Source: Aliivibrio fischeri
GTDB taxonomy: Bacteria; Pseudomonadota; Gammaproteobacteria; Enterobacterales; Vibrionaceae
DNA: 64,000 nt
NCBI RefSeq assembly: GCF_009727955.1
Contig: NZ_WOBR01000008.1
Coordinates: 159,661 to 223,660 of the forward strand
Reading direction: 5' to 3'
Shown: piece after piece, positions 23,299 to 32,058 of the stretch
How positions within the stretch are numbered: position 1 is the first letter of the stretch
Layout: each line of letters opens with the position of its first letter
Position numbers and translations under genes: made by a program
The notes under the pieces: generated by a model
Seen by the model: the letters and a program-made list of their open reading frames with translations, nothing else
What the model was told of the DNA's origin: nothing
Databases searched by the model: none

Positions 23299-23784
23299 TT
23301 ATCGTGCAGCATTTCCCAAGTTTGTGTCGGAAACGGGCTCTCCTAGCACTCTGAGTAAGCTAACTTGTTGCTCTGTTTTTTGCTCAATATGATGAGAAAG
23401 TCTTTTTGCTAATTGGTAACCACCAAGCGCGAATAAAGCCGATACAACAATTGTTGTTAACTCTCCAAGCCCAATCATTGGACTTAAAAACCATTCAGAC
23501 AATAACGCACCAAGCAATAAAAACAGAAGTGGTGTTAAATAAACAATAGCAGCAGACTGCAATAAATTCTTTTCAGGTAGACCAATTTCAACCAATTGGC
23601 CTACTGATAATTTTTTCTCTGTATGAAAAGCCCAGTGATGGACTTTTCCTGGTAGTGCTTTAGAAACAATCCCTGTTCCACAAGAGTCTTTTGATGAGCA
23701 ATGGTTACAACTTGTTTTTTGTTGGCATCCCACTACTACAATGTCTTCTTGTACTTCAAGAACGGTAGCTAATGCAGTCATCAT
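23299..23784 (-). CDS. rseC: SoxR-reducing system / sigma-E modulator RseC
   Basis: Inner-membrane protein implicated in the electron-transfer system that re-reduces SoxR and in sigma-E control. The N-terminal part holds a Cys cluster (about residues 20-36: CQQKTSCNHCSSKDSC) as expected for the family; two membrane segments follow (about 77-98 and 103-122). It has 161 residues. Two adjacent ATGs (23784, 23781) could be the start. It lies 5 nt after rseB at the end of the rpoE operon. Confidence 0.93.
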   Translation of the reverse strand: MMTALATVLEVQEDIVVVGCQQKTSCNHCSSKDSCGTGIVSKALPGKVHHWAFHTEKKLSVGQLVEIGLPEKNLLQSAAIVYLTPLLFLLLGALLSEWFLSPMIGLGELTTIVVSALFALGGYQLAKRLSHHIEQKTEQQVSLLRVLGEPVSDTNLGNAAR

Positions 23785-23789
23785 TTTGA

Positions 23790-24767
23790 TTACTTATCCT
23801 CAATAATTGGTTTTGATTCACTAAAAACCACTGATTCAGCAATACGTTTAGCTGTTAATGCTGGAATATCACCAACAACACTGATTTCATAATCGCCTTT
23901 AATATAACTATGTAATGAACGGCGACCTTGACGGACAAGTTGTTCTTTATGACTGAGTTTATCGGCTTCTGATATATAAACTGAAAAATTAAATAGACCA
24001 TCAGAATACATCTGACTTTCCACCGCTCTTTGGTTCATAGCTAAACGATAACGATTGAAGTGAATATTTTTAAATCCACTCGGTATCCATGTCACTTCCC
24101 ACGTAGCTTTATCACTTGTCGAACTCGGAATAGAAAGTACCTTAGGTAACTCAGCATCACCTAATCGTTGTGTCATATACGTCGCAATTTGGTCATTTAC
24201 GGTATAAGAAATAACACGATACTGTTCAATAATGTCACCTTCTCGACTAACTAAGTCAGTACGCATAGGGAGATGACTACGTTCATCAATCCAAACAATA
24301 TAAGAGTATCTATTACCGTCTTTTGAAACAATTCGTACCACTTGAGATGCCGTACCCGCTTCTCTTGCTCGACCTACCGATACAAAATCATAATATTGTT
24401 TTAATTTCGCAATATCTTTATGCAAAAGAGGAATAATAGGCGCAACAATCGCCTCTGATTTAATCGTAAACGGCTTACTGCCTTGCTCTAAGTAACTGAT
24501 CTCATTATTTCTACGTATAACCTCACGCATTGAACCACTGAGATAAACCAAGTGAGACAATGTCATATTCTCTGAATGCGAGTGACGATACATAAAAGGT
24601 TCTATGCTACTTTTCTTAACTAAAATATAAGAAAGCTCATAATTTAAATTATGGCTAGCCTCTCCCATCAGATGCAACAAAGCCTCAGCAGAAGGTTTTT
24701 CTTCAGCTGAGGCCATTATTGGAAAGAAGCTGACCAATGCAATAAAGCTGATCAGGATACGTTTCAT
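23790..24767 (-). CDS. rseB: Sigma-E regulatory protein RseB (MucB)
   Basis: Periplasmic protein that binds the periplasmic part of RseA and shields it from DegS cleavage until lipopolysaccharide or mislocalised-protein signals release it. A signal peptide is clear (MKRILISFIALVSFFPIMASA, cleavage after about residue 21). The rest (about 24-325) is the two-domain MucB/RseB fold. It is directly adjacent to the rseA stop codon, in the conserved rpoE-rseA-rseB-rseC order. Confidence 0.95.
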   Translation of the reverse strand: MKRILISFIALVSFFPIMASAEEKPSAEALLHLMGEASHNLNYELSYILVKKSSIEPFMYRHSHSENMTLSHLVYLSGSMREVIRRNNEISYLEQGSKPFTIKSEAIVAPIIPLLHKDIAKLKQYYDFVSVGRAREAGTASQVVRIVSKDGNRYSYIVWIDERSHLPMRTDLVSREGDIIEQYRVISYTVNDQIATYMTQRLGDAELPKVLSIPSSTSDKATWEVTWIPSGFKNIHFNRYRLAMNQRAVESQMYSDGLFNFSVYISEADKLSHKEQLVRQGRRSLHSYIKGDYEISVVGDIPALTAKRIAESVVFSESKPIIEDK

Positions 24768-25385
24768 CTATTCTGCCAATGTTGAATTTTGTTCTAATAG
24801 CTCTCTATCAATCGAACCATCGTGAGCATTCAAACGAAGTTGTAATTCATAATCTTGTAGCATCGCATTAATACGTTTACGTTGCTCCATTACATCCGCT
24901 TCATTTGACGTTTTATTCACTAATGAATCACGCGTTAGACTCACAGGTTCAGCACTGCCACTAAATGGAATGGTATCAAGTACTTGAATATCCCCACTTG
25001 CAGGAATTGCGCTTGGTTCTGAACCGTTATATTGTTGAACACCAACAATAACAACCAACGAGAAGCAAGCTGCCATAGCTACTTGGCCAAATTGAGTTAA
25101 CCAACTAGGTAATGTCTTCTTTGCTTCACTTGGTGTAGGTTGCGACGGCATAAACTCCGTCACCGTATCATTCATAGAATGAGCGGGTTCATCCTCAAGA
25201 GCGAGAGCAACGTTGGCAGCAATATTCCATTCTTTGCTGTCAGGCGCATCGCCTCTCATAATATCACCAATTAAATGGTAATTTTTCCAAGTCTCTGCAT
25301 TTTCACTGTTTGATAAGGATTCAATGAACGCATTGTCCATTTCTTCATTATCTATAAACGCAGATATTTGTTCTTTATCAGTCAT
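24768..25385 (-). CDS. rseA: Anti-sigma-E factor RseA
   Basis: Single-pass inner-membrane protein that holds sigma-E inactive; cleaved in turn by DegS and RseP under envelope stress. The cytoplasmic domain (MTDKEQISAFIDNEEMDNAF ... WKNYHLIGDIMRGD, about 1-95) is the sigma-binding part, a membrane segment lies at about 106-122 (VAMAACFSLVVIVGVQQY), and the remainder is periplasmic. I use the ATG at 25385 (205 aa); a GTG three codons upstream is possible. E. coli RseA has 216 residues. Confidence 0.95.
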   Translation of the reverse strand: MTDKEQISAFIDNEEMDNAFIESLSNSENAETWKNYHLIGDIMRGDAPDSKEWNIAANVALALEDEPAHSMNDTVTEFMPSQPTPSEAKKTLPSWLTQFGQVAMAACFSLVVIVGVQQYNGSEPSAIPASGDIQVLDTIPFSGSAEPVSLTRDSLVNKTSNEADVMEQRKRINAMLQDYELQLRLNAHDGSIDRELLEQNSTLAE

Positions 25386-25414
25386 TGTCTTCACCGTTTG
25401 ACCGTTGGAAATAA

Positions 25415-25993
25415 TTAACGCTGCATTAGCGGTTGGATTTTTTTCTCAACAACTTCACGAGCTCGGAAAATACGAGAACGAACCGTACCAACCGGACACT
25501 CCATTACAGCAGCAATTTCTTCATAACTTAAGCCCTCTAGCTCGCGTAATGTAATTGCTGTTTTTAAATCTTCTGGCAATCCATCAATTGTTGAAAAGAC
25601 GATTTCTCTTAACTCTTCTGACAACGATAAATTCTCTGGGTTCGTGATTTCCTTTAATGCACTTGCCCCTTCATAATATTCCGCTTCTTCTGCATCAACA
25701 TCGGATGCTGGCGGTCTGCGTCCTTGAGCAACAAGGTAATTCTTAGCTGTATTGACTGCTATGCGATACAACCAAGTGTAAAATGCACTGTCCCCACGAA
25801 AGGTTGGTAACGCACGATACGCTTTAATAAACGCTTCCTGGGCTACATCAGGCACATCACCACTGTTCTTTACGTAACGAGCAACAAGGTTACATACTTT
25901 GTTTTGATATTTTACAACAAGATGATTAAATGCTTGTTTATCGCCACGTTGAACACGCTCAATTAAAACTTGATCTGTTAACTGCTCACTCAT
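25415..25993 (-). CDS. rpoE: RNA polymerase sigma-E factor
   Basis: Extracytoplasmic-function sigma factor for the envelope stress response. Region 2 (about 20-95, with DVPDVAQEAFIKAYRAL and YTWLYRIAVNTAKNYL) and region 4 (about 130-185, with LEGLSYEEIAAVMECPVGTV) are intact and almost identical to E. coli. I start at MSEQLTDQVL (25993, 192 aa), which matches E. coli; an upstream ATG at 26011 has an AAGAAG binding site and could add six residues. A sigma-E-type promoter lies upstream. Confidence 0.97.
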   Translation of the reverse strand: MSEQLTDQVLIERVQRGDKQAFNHLVVKYQNKVCNLVARYVKNSGDVPDVAQEAFIKAYRALPTFRGDSAFYTWLYRIAVNTAKNYLVAQGRRPPASDVDAEEAEYYEGASALKEITNPENLSLSEELREIVFSTIDGLPEDLKTAITLRELEGLSYEEIAAVMECPVGTVRSRIFRAREVVEKKIQPLMQR

Positions 25994-26097
25994 TGGAGCG
26001 GGTACTCCCATGTTATTCTTCTTAGATGCGCATTAAGTCTACATAACGCAATAGCTTATAATGAACCAGCTATACCACGATTAACTTGAGCACTATG

Positions 26098-26125
26098 TAT
26101 GAGTTTCTAATTCTTAGAAAGTTCC
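26098..26125 (-). promoter_or_regulatory. Sigma-E-type autoregulatory promoter of rpoE
   Basis: On the minus strand GGAACTT, a 16-nt spacer and TCATA fit the sigma-E consensus (GGAACTT-N16-TCTGA), with the -35 exact and the -10 three of five. It lies about 105 nt before rpoE, where E. coli has its autoregulated promoter. The spacer contains a palindrome, TTTCTAA-TTC-TTAGAAA (26104-26120). Confidence 0.72.
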
Positions 26126-26305
26126 TTTATTATTACATTTTTTTATCAATTTAATATATCTATATCAATCCATGAGGCTTTAAAATCCTTTTTGCTGATA
26201 TTTACGAACTTTTATTCTTGATATTTAAGATTCCATTCCAAAATGTGACGCAACCGGATAGATTCTGGTAAAATGATCGGATTATCACAGGAAAATGATG
26301 AATAT

Positions 26306-27925
26306 ATGAACATAACCAATGAACACAGTTGTGACGTTTTAGTCATAGGCAGTGGTGCTGCTGGTCTTTCTCTTGCCCTTAGAGTCGCACCACATGGAAA
26401 GGTGATCGTCTTAAGTAAAGGCCCTCGAAATGAAGGCTCAACCTATTACGCTCAAGGCGGCATTGCTGCTGTATTTGATGAAAGTGATACCGTTGAATCA
26501 CATGTTGAAGATACCCTTGTAGCAGGCGCACACATATGTGACCGAGATGTCGTTACATTTATAGCAGAAAACGCAAAACATTGCGTTCAATGGTTAATTG
26601 ATGGCGGCGTTCCTTTTGATCACGATGATGAAAAAGAAACCGATATCTCCGATCCTAAATTCCATTTAACTCGTGAAGGTGGGCATAGCCACCGTCGTAT
26701 TTTGCATGCTGCAGATGCGACAGGTAAAGCAATGCAGAATTCACTGCAAGAAAATGTGCTTAACCATCCAAACATTACTATTTTTGAACGCCACAATGCG
26801 TTGGATTTAATCACTGAAGATAAAATTGGTGGTGATGCGGATAAAGTGGTTGGTGCTTATATTTGGAACCGTGATGCAGAACACGTTGAAACCGTTCGTG
26901 CCAAATTCGTTATTTTAGCCACTGGCGGTGCATCTAAAGTATACCAATATACATCAAACCCAGATGTATCTTCAGGTGACGGTATTGCAATGGCATGGCG
27001 TGCTGGTTGTCGAGTTGCTAACTTAGAATTTAACCAATTCCACCCAACTTGTCTTTTCCACCCTGATGCACGAAACTTCTTAATGACAGAAGCATTACGT
27101 GGTGAAGGTGCTTATTTACGCCGTCCAGATGGTACTCGTTTTATGCCAGATTTCGACGAGCGTGGTGAACTTGCTCCACGTGATGTTGTAGCTCGAGCTA
27201 TCGATTATGAAATGAAGCGTTTAGGGGCAGACTGCATGTATTTAGACATCAGTCATAAGCCTGAAGACTTCATTCACCATCATTTCCCTACCATTAATGA
27301 AAAACTGCTTTCATTTGGTATTGATATGACAAAAGAGCCAATCCCTATTGTGCCTGCTGCTCACTATACTTGTGGTGGTGTAATGGTTGATAAACAAGGC
27401 CAAACCGATATTGATGGTTTATTTGCCATTGGCGAAGTAAGTTACACCGGCCTTCATGGTGCAAACCGTTTAGCATCAAACTCATTATTAGAGTGTGTTG
27501 TATATGCTTGGTCAGCGGCTGAATATATTATTAAAGATATGGATAAACGCGAACTACCACCAACATTACCAGCATGGGATGAAAGCCAAGTTGAATGCTC
27601 TGATGAAGAAGTGGTTATTCAGCATAACTGGCACGAATTGCGTCTATTCATGTGGGACTACATGGGTATCGTTCGTACTGATAAACGTTTAGAGCGTGCA
27701 CTGCGTCGTATTCAGTTACTAAAACAAGAAACTCATGATTATTATAGTAATTTCAGAGTTTCTAATAACTTAATTGAACTACGAAATCTATTAGATGTAT
27801 CAGAATTGATGGTACGTTGTGCAATGAAACGTAAAGAAAGTTGTGGTTTACACTATACACTTGACTACCCAGAAGCATTGGAAGAGTCCGGTCCTACTAT
27901 TTTAGTGCCAACCAACTTTAAGTAA
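26306..27925 (+). CDS. nadB: L-aspartate oxidase
   Basis: FAD enzyme that oxidises aspartate to iminoaspartate, the first step of de novo NAD synthesis. The FAD-binding motif [15 protein letters not shown] (about 12-26) and the block [14 protein letters not shown] are as in E. coli, as are [26 protein letters not shown] and the C-terminal [13 protein letters not shown] start at the ATG at 26306 ([11 protein letters not shown], 539 aa; E. coli 540); an ATG 11 codons upstream is possible. It is divergent from rpoE, as in E. coli. Confidence 0.97.
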   Translation: MNITNEHSCDVLVIGSGAAGLSLALRVAPHGKVIVLSKGPRNEGSTYYAQGGIAAVFDESDTVESHVEDTLVAGAHICDRDVVTFIAENAKHCVQWLIDGGVPFDHDDEKETDISDPKFHLTREGGHSHRRILHAADATGKAMQNSLQENVLNHPNITIFERHNALDLITEDKIGGDADKVVGAYIWNRDAEHVETVRAKFVILATGGASKVYQYTSNPDVSSGDGIAMAWRAGCRVANLEFNQFHPTCLFHPDARNFLMTEALRGEGAYLRRPDGTRFMPDFDERGELAPRDVVARAIDYEMKRLGADCMYLDISHKPEDFIHHHFPTINEKLLSFGIDMTKEPIPIVPAAHYTCGGVMVDKQGQTDIDGLFAIGEVSYTGLHGANRLASNSLLECVVYAWSAAEYIIKDMDKRELPPTLPAWDESQVECSDEEVVIQHNWHELRLFMWDYMGIVRTDKRLERALRRIQLLKQETHDYYSNFRVSNNLIELRNLLDVSELMVRCAMKRKESCGLHYTLDYPEALEESGPTILVPTNFK

Positions 27926-27960
27926 GCGCTAACCAGGTTTATTTAATAACGACAACATGA

Positions 27961-28350
27961 CTACTTTAAGAGCACCATTAATTGATGGTGCTTTTTTTTA
28001 TCTATCGCATCTGAAAATAAATAAAAGTACTGCTTTGCATAAGCATTTTCAGCATAAATAATGCTTAATGAGCGACTATTCCACAGTACCCGTTTCACAA
28101 GCCAATCACGATGATCATCGGTTTCTTTCTTTGAAAAAGTATAGCTACCTTGCAACTCTAATAGTTGATGGTAAGTAGCGTTCACTTGTTTATAAATGAA
28201 GTAAAAAAACAGGGGAAGGATTGGAAATGGGATTATCCCCATCAATAATATCGCCCATCCAAAGCAGAAATAACTACCATTTAGGAAAAGATAGGCGATA
28301 TAAGAGAAGTTCAGCGTTATTTTAACGTAACTTGCTGAGGTTGTGCTCAA
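27961..28350 (-). CDS. ygfX: YgfX-like inner-membrane protein (CptA family)
   Basis: Small membrane protein partner encoded after sdhE; E. coli YgfX (135 aa) has been described as the toxin part of a proposed pair acting on the cytoskeleton. The 129 residues show two closely spaced membrane segments (about 13-30 and 34-52, [20 protein letters not shown] and [19 protein letters not shown]) and a basic C-terminal cytoplasmic part with a conserved-looking [12 protein letters not shown]. Overall similarity is weak; the call rests on size, topology and the 29-nt overlap with sdhE. Its 3' end overlaps the nadB terminator. Confidence 0.7.
   Translation of the reverse strand: MSTTSASYVKITLNFSYIAYLFLNGSYFCFGWAILLMGIIPFPILPLFFYFIYKQVNATYHQLLELQGSYTFSKKETDDHRDWLVKRVLWNSRSLSIIYAENAYAKQYFYLFSDAIDKKKHHQLMVLLK
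27971..27999 (+). terminator. Intrinsic terminator of nadB
   Basis: AGCACCAT and ATGGTGCT form an 8-bp stem followed by eight T. It lies inside the last codons of the convergent ygfX gene. Confidence 0.85.
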
Positions 28351-28582
28351 CGATTTTATCTACCATAGATGCATGAGCAAGATTGTCACTGCGCCCATGT
28401 CCCATAATCCATGTAAATAAATCAGGATCATCGCACTCTAACAATGAAACAAAAGCTTGTTGTTCAGCTTCTGTAAGCTCTTCAAAACATTCATCAAAGA
28501 ATGGCATTATTACCACGTCTAATTCCAGCATTCCACGACGGCAAGCCCACTTAACTCGTGCTTTTTCTTCGGCACTGTACAT
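28322..28582 (-). CDS. sdhE: FAD assembly factor SdhE
   Basis: Small soluble protein that promotes covalent FAD attachment to succinate dehydrogenase and fumarate reductase flavoproteins. The 86 residues carry the family motif [15 protein letters not shown] (about 15-29, RGxxE), then [19 protein letters not shown]. coli SdhE has 88 residues. It is divergent from ygfZ and overlaps ygfX, the E. coli arrangement. Confidence 0.95.
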   Translation of the reverse strand: MYSAEEKARVKWACRRGMLELDVVIMPFFDECFEELTEAEQQAFVSLLECDDPDLFTWIMGHGRSDNLAHASMVDKIVEHNLSKLR

Positions 28583-28765
28583 ACTGTCCCCTAGCGTAAA
28601 AAATAAAATAACGGCCTTGAGTTTATCAGTCTATTTCAACGACAACCATGATCTAAAGTCATAAGATTAAGAAGATGCGACATGAAACTACTTGTTTCTT
28701 TTTACTGACATTTAAAATTTAGGCATTTACTATAAAGAACATAATCTAACTTAAATAAGAATTTT

Positions 28766-29722
28766 ATGATGAGTACTCTATTCCCTACATTAAATTTAAA
28801 TAAAGATGACCAGTTACCAAGCTTTACTGTCTCTGAATTAAATGATTGGACATTAATCACAATGGTTGGTGCTGATAAAAAATCATACCTACAAGGTCAA
28901 GTTACTTGCGATGTTGTTTCTTTAGCTCAAGATGAGATCACCTTTGGTGGACATTGTGATGCAAAAGGGAAATTATGGAGTATCTTCCAACTATTTCATC
29001 ATAATGATGGCTACGCTTTATTTCAGCGTAAAAGTGCTATCGAAACAGAATTGACTGAAATAAAAAAATACGCTGTATTTTCTAAAGTAGATATTTCAAT
29101 TAGTAATGATATTTTACTTGGCTTTACTGGTGATAAAGCTCTTGAGTGGATAGATCAACATACTGATTCAAATACCAACGTCCGAGTATCTAAATTTGGT
29201 ACGTTTGCCAAAATTAGCGATACACAATGGCTATTAGTAACAACTGGTGATAAAAAAGAAGAACTTCTTTCTTTATTATCAGAAGCTACATTATGCGATG
29301 AGGCTATATGGTCTTTGCACCATATTAAACATGCCTTACCGCAAATAGACGCTCAACTATGTAACGAACATATTCCTCAAGCATTAAATCTACAAGCCAT
29401 CAATGGAATTAGCTTTAAAAAAGGGTGCTATACAGGCCAAGAAACCGTAGCAAGAGCAAAATATCGTGGTATAAACAAACGTGCGATGTACTTGCTTTCA
29501 GGCCAATCAGAGACATTACCATGCGCTGGCGATGCTATTGAACGTAGCGTGGGTGAAAATTGGCGTAAAGGCGGAACCATTGTTTCTGCATACCGTTTTG
29601 AAGATGGTTATACCCTTGCTCTAGCAATCCTTCCAAATGATTTAGATGAAGATACACAATTCAAACTTCAAGAATCTATCTGGGAAAAAGTAGAATTACC
29701 TTACACACTTGATGATGAGTAA
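28766..29722 (+). CDS. ygfZ: tRNA-modifying / Fe-S cluster protein YgfZ
   Basis: Folate-dependent protein of the GcvT-like fold that supports some Fe-S enzymes, including the tRNA thiomethyltransferase MiaB. The diagnostic motif KGCYTGQE is present at about residues 222-229 with its Cys. It has 318 residues (E. coli 326). Two adjacent ATGs (28766, 28769) could start it. It is divergent from sdhE and overlaps the next gene by 8 nt. Confidence 0.95.
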   Translation: MMSTLFPTLNLNKDDQLPSFTVSELNDWTLITMVGADKKSYLQGQVTCDVVSLAQDEITFGGHCDAKGKLWSIFQLFHHNDGYALFQRKSAIETELTEIKKYAVFSKVDISISNDILLGFTGDKALEWIDQHTDSNTNVRVSKFGTFAKISDTQWLLVTTGDKKEELLSLLSEATLCDEAIWSLHHIKHALPQIDAQLCNEHIPQALNLQAINGISFKKGCYTGQETVARAKYRGINKRAMYLLSGQSETLPCAGDAIERSVGENWRKGGTIVSAYRFEDGYTLALAILPNDLDEDTQFKLQESIWEKVELPYTLDDE

Positions 29723-30194
29723 GTTTCAAACACCTGTGATGGATCTGCTTGATAAAGAGCAGATCCCTTATCGAATACTTCCACATAAAACACCCGCAAT
29801 CAGTGTTCAAGATGCAGCAGAACAGCGTGGCGTCTCTCCATCTCAGATGGTTAAAACGATAGTTTTACGAGATATGGGAGGCCAACTAGCTTTAGCTTGC
29901 GTTCCTGGAGATCAACAAGTCGACCCAAAAAAAGTTCGCCAGCAGCTCAATTGCAGGCGCATGACTTGTGTTACAGCTAGTGATGTTAAAGTGATTACAG
30001 GTTTTGATATCGGTACTATAAATCCAATTATTAATACCGCTTCTATACCTATATTTCTAGACTCTCATTTCCAAAAGTATCAACTTGTTAATATATCTAG
30101 CGGTGATCGAATGGCTGGACTTGAAATTGCACTCGCTGATTTATGCTATTTATGTCAACCGACTCTAGCTTCTCTGTGTCGAGAATTAGATTAA
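29715..30194 (+). CDS. YbaK/EbsC-type aminoacyl-tRNA deacylase
   Basis: Trans-editing protein of the YbaK/ProX family, expected to hydrolyse mischarged tRNA such as Cys- or Ala-tRNA(Pro); the exact substrate cannot be read from sequence. The 159 residues show the family core: a conserved Lys in [12 protein letters not shown] (about 44-55), then [13 protein letters not shown] and the C-terminal [16 protein letters not shown] use the ATG at 29715, preceded by other possible starts; it overlaps ygfZ by 8 nt, so the two are probably co-translated. It is not the same location as E. coli ybaK. Confidence 0.82.
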   Translation: MSKFQTPVMDLLDKEQIPYRILPHKTPAISVQDAAEQRGVSPSQMVKTIVLRDMGGQLALACVPGDQQVDPKKVRQQLNCRRMTCVTASDVKVITGFDIGTINPIINTASIPIFLDSHFQKYQLVNISSGDRMAGLEIALADLCYLCQPTLASLCRELD

Positions 30195-30334
30195 TTTACA
30201 TTCTTACATAGCTAATTTGATCTGCTACTCATTAAACCCCACCAATCAGTGAATTATTATTTATTTTTTATGAATAAGTAGCATTTTGGTTAATTTTTAG
30301 TTATTTTATTTATGTTCTTTTCTTACGAAAGAGC

Positions 30335-30435
30335 GCATAAATTGTTTAACTCCAAACAATTTACTCCAATATACCTATATATATTGGAAATGCATCTGTG
30401 ACTGTTTGCCCGAACTCTGTTTCGGGCTTTTTTTT
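30335..30435 (+). ncRNA. Candidate small RNA with three hairpins and a terminator
   Basis: Three perfect stems follow one another without coding potential: ATTGTTT/AAACAAT (about 30341-30360), CCAATATA/TATATTGG (about 30366-30387) and the terminator GCCCGAA/TTCGGGC with eight T. A hairpin series ending in a strong terminator, well separated from the upstream stop (about 145 nt), is typical of Hfq-type small RNAs. No good promoter was found (weak TTGGTT near 30286 with a poor -10), so the 5' end is a guess; it could be only the tail of the ygfZ transcript. Confidence 0.35.
30408..30435 (+). terminator. Strong intrinsic terminator
   Basis: GCCCGAA and TTCGGGC form a 7-bp GC-rich stem with a 6-nt loop and a run of eight T. 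It ends either the ygfZ-ybaK-like transcript or the candidate small RNA. Confidence 0.9.
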
Positions 30436-30600
30436 AATATTTTTATCTAGATAAAGATCAAATATCAGCATATTAAAATATTGATAATATGCTCCACCTC
30501 ACCTTATCCCATTTATGCAACATATATGTCACATAAATTTGGTTATAATACTATCCAGAGCATAAAAGCTCGTTTGTTTTAATCACTGAAGGATAATGTG

Positions 30601-30804
30601 ATGCGATTTTTTAAGCACTATGCACCGAGCATGATTGCGAAACATATTAGTCGACTATTTAATGGAAAGATTCATATTCATGGCATTGGCGAATTTCGAT
30701 TTAAAGATGGTCGATTAGTTGCTCCTACCGAAGCGGAGCGTGAGCACTATAAAATGGTAAAAGAAATTAACTCAGAAATAACTCGGTTGAAAATGGCTTA
30801 TTAA
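30601..30804 (+). CDS. Small protein of unknown function (67 aa)
   Basis: I do not recognise this family. The ATG has AAGGAT 7 nt upstream, a TATAAT box about 50 nt upstream, and a shared terminator after the stop, so it looks like a real single-gene unit. The protein is basic and His-rich, begins MRFFKHYAPSMIAKHISRLF (a possible amphipathic helix), continues GKIHIHGIGEFRFKDGRLV (likely beta strands) and ends in a helical, charged tail. No signal peptide or membrane segment is evident. A GTG one codon earlier is also possible. Confidence 0.8.
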   Translation: MRFFKHYAPSMIAKHISRLFNGKIHIHGIGEFRFKDGRLVAPTEAEREHYKMVKEINSEITRLKMAY

Positions 30805-30805
30805 A

Positions 30806-30833
30806 ATAAAGGTAGCATTGCGCTACCTTTTTT
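30806..30833. terminator. Terminator between the 67-aa gene and ubiI
   Basis: AAAGGTAGC and GCTACCTTT form a stem followed by T on the plus strand and, less well, on the minus strand. The two genes are convergent. Confidence 0.8.
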
Positions 30834-30847
30834 GTTTTTTCTAAATA

Positions 30848-32056
30848 CTATTTTTTGGCTATTTCTGGTAAGTGTCCAGATAAACCCAACGCTCTTTTTA
30901 AGCACTCATCTTTAACGGGAGATAACTCATTAGTTAAAGACATACCCACACCTCGAATAAACTTTTTAACTGGATTACTTCCAGAAAATAATTCTTTAAA
31001 TCCTTGCATAGAGGCAATCATTTGAGCAGCTTCTGCTTTTCTCCATCGCTCAAAAGAACGTAAATTAACTTTTAATCCGATGTCTTTATTTTCATTTTGT
31101 AACGCTAAAATCGTTTCAGCTAATGCTGCAGCATCTGCAAGTCCAAGATTCACACCTTGTCCTGCTAAAGGGTGAATCGTATGTGCTGCATCACCGACCA
31201 GTACTGCTCGCTCACGAACAAAATCTTTGGCGTAACGCATCTTTAGTGGAAATGCTTGACGAACACCTTCAACAGAACATAATCCAAGTTGATTATCAAA
31301 TGCCGTGGTTAACCGTTTATTGAAATCTTCTTCAGGCATAGAGACTAAATCTTCAGCTTGTAAGGGATCAATAGACCATACAATCGAGCTTAAATTCGGT
31401 TCACCTAATGGTAAAAATGCAAGCGGCCCTTCAGGTCTAAATACTTGGCGAGCAGTTGCATCATGAACATCAACCGTTCGAATATTTGCAACCAGAGCAC
31501 TATGACCGTAATCCCAATGTGTTAAAGGAATATCTAACTGATTACGTAACCATGAATTTGCACCATCAGCACCAACCACCAGCTTTGCGGTAATGGCTTT
31601 ACCTGATTCTAAATTAATCCAAGCTTCACTTTCGCCAAACATAATATTAGAGCATCGTTCTGGCGCGAATAATGTGACGTTTTCTTGTTTTGAAATTTTA
31701 TCCAAAAGAGAAAGCTGTATAACTCGGTTTTCAACAATATGCCCTAAATTATGCTGAGCGATGTCCTCTGCTTCAAATTCAATCTTAGCAAAGCTGTCTT
31801 GCTCCCATACTCGCATCGATGTATATGGTGCAGCTCGGCGTGATAAAACGCCCTGCCATGCTCCAACATTATTTAAGATATTTTCACTTGCTCGACTGAT
31901 CGCTGAAACTCGAATATCAGGTAAAGAGGCTAATTCCTCTTTAGGCAGTTGGCTTTCAATGACTGCGATTCTTAATCCACTATTTTCTAATGCAGCAGCT
32001 ACAGTTAAACCAACCATACCGCCACCAATAATCGCAATATCTACACTCTGCATCAT
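30848..32056 (-). CDS. ubiI: Ubiquinone biosynthesis FAD hydroxylase UbiI (VisC)
   Basis: Aromatic-ring hydroxylase of the UbiH/COQ6 family, C5 hydroxylation in ubiquinone synthesis. The 402 residues contain the dinucleotide-binding motif IAIIGGGMVGLTVAAALE (about 7-24), the DG motif VVGADGANSWLR, and the second FAD motif VLVGDAAHTIHPLAGQGVN. It follows ubiH by 2 nt, as in E. coli, and position decides between the paralogues. Confidence 0.9.
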   Translation of the reverse strand: MMQSVDIAIIGGGMVGLTVAAALENSGLRIAVIESQLPKEELASLPDIRVSAISRASENILNNVGAWQGVLSRRAAPYTSMRVWEQDSFAKIEFEAEDIAQHNLGHIVENRVIQLSLLDKISKQENVTLFAPERCSNIMFGESEAWINLESGKAITAKLVVGADGANSWLRNQLDIPLTHWDYGHSALVANIRTVDVHDATARQVFRPEGPLAFLPLGEPNLSSIVWSIDPLQAEDLVSMPEEDFNKRLTTAFDNQLGLCSVEGVRQAFPLKMRYAKDFVRERAVLVGDAAHTIHPLAGQGVNLGLADAAALAETILALQNENKDIGLKVNLRSFERWRKAEAAQMIASMQGFKELFSGSNPVKKFIRGVGMSLTNELSPVKDECLKRALGLSGHLPEIAKK

Positions 32057-32058
32057 AA

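Larger units (their letters stand above)
30195..30600 (+). other. 406-nt intergenic region with stacked hairpins
   Basis: No credible coding sequence. It contains the candidate small RNA and its terminator, then an 8-bp inverted repeat (AGCATATT / AATATGCT, about 30467-30493) and a TATAAT box (30544-30549) probably serving the next gene. An imperfect 10-bp pair (GCTACTCATT / AATAAGTAGC) spans about 30223-30282. Confidence 0.6.
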
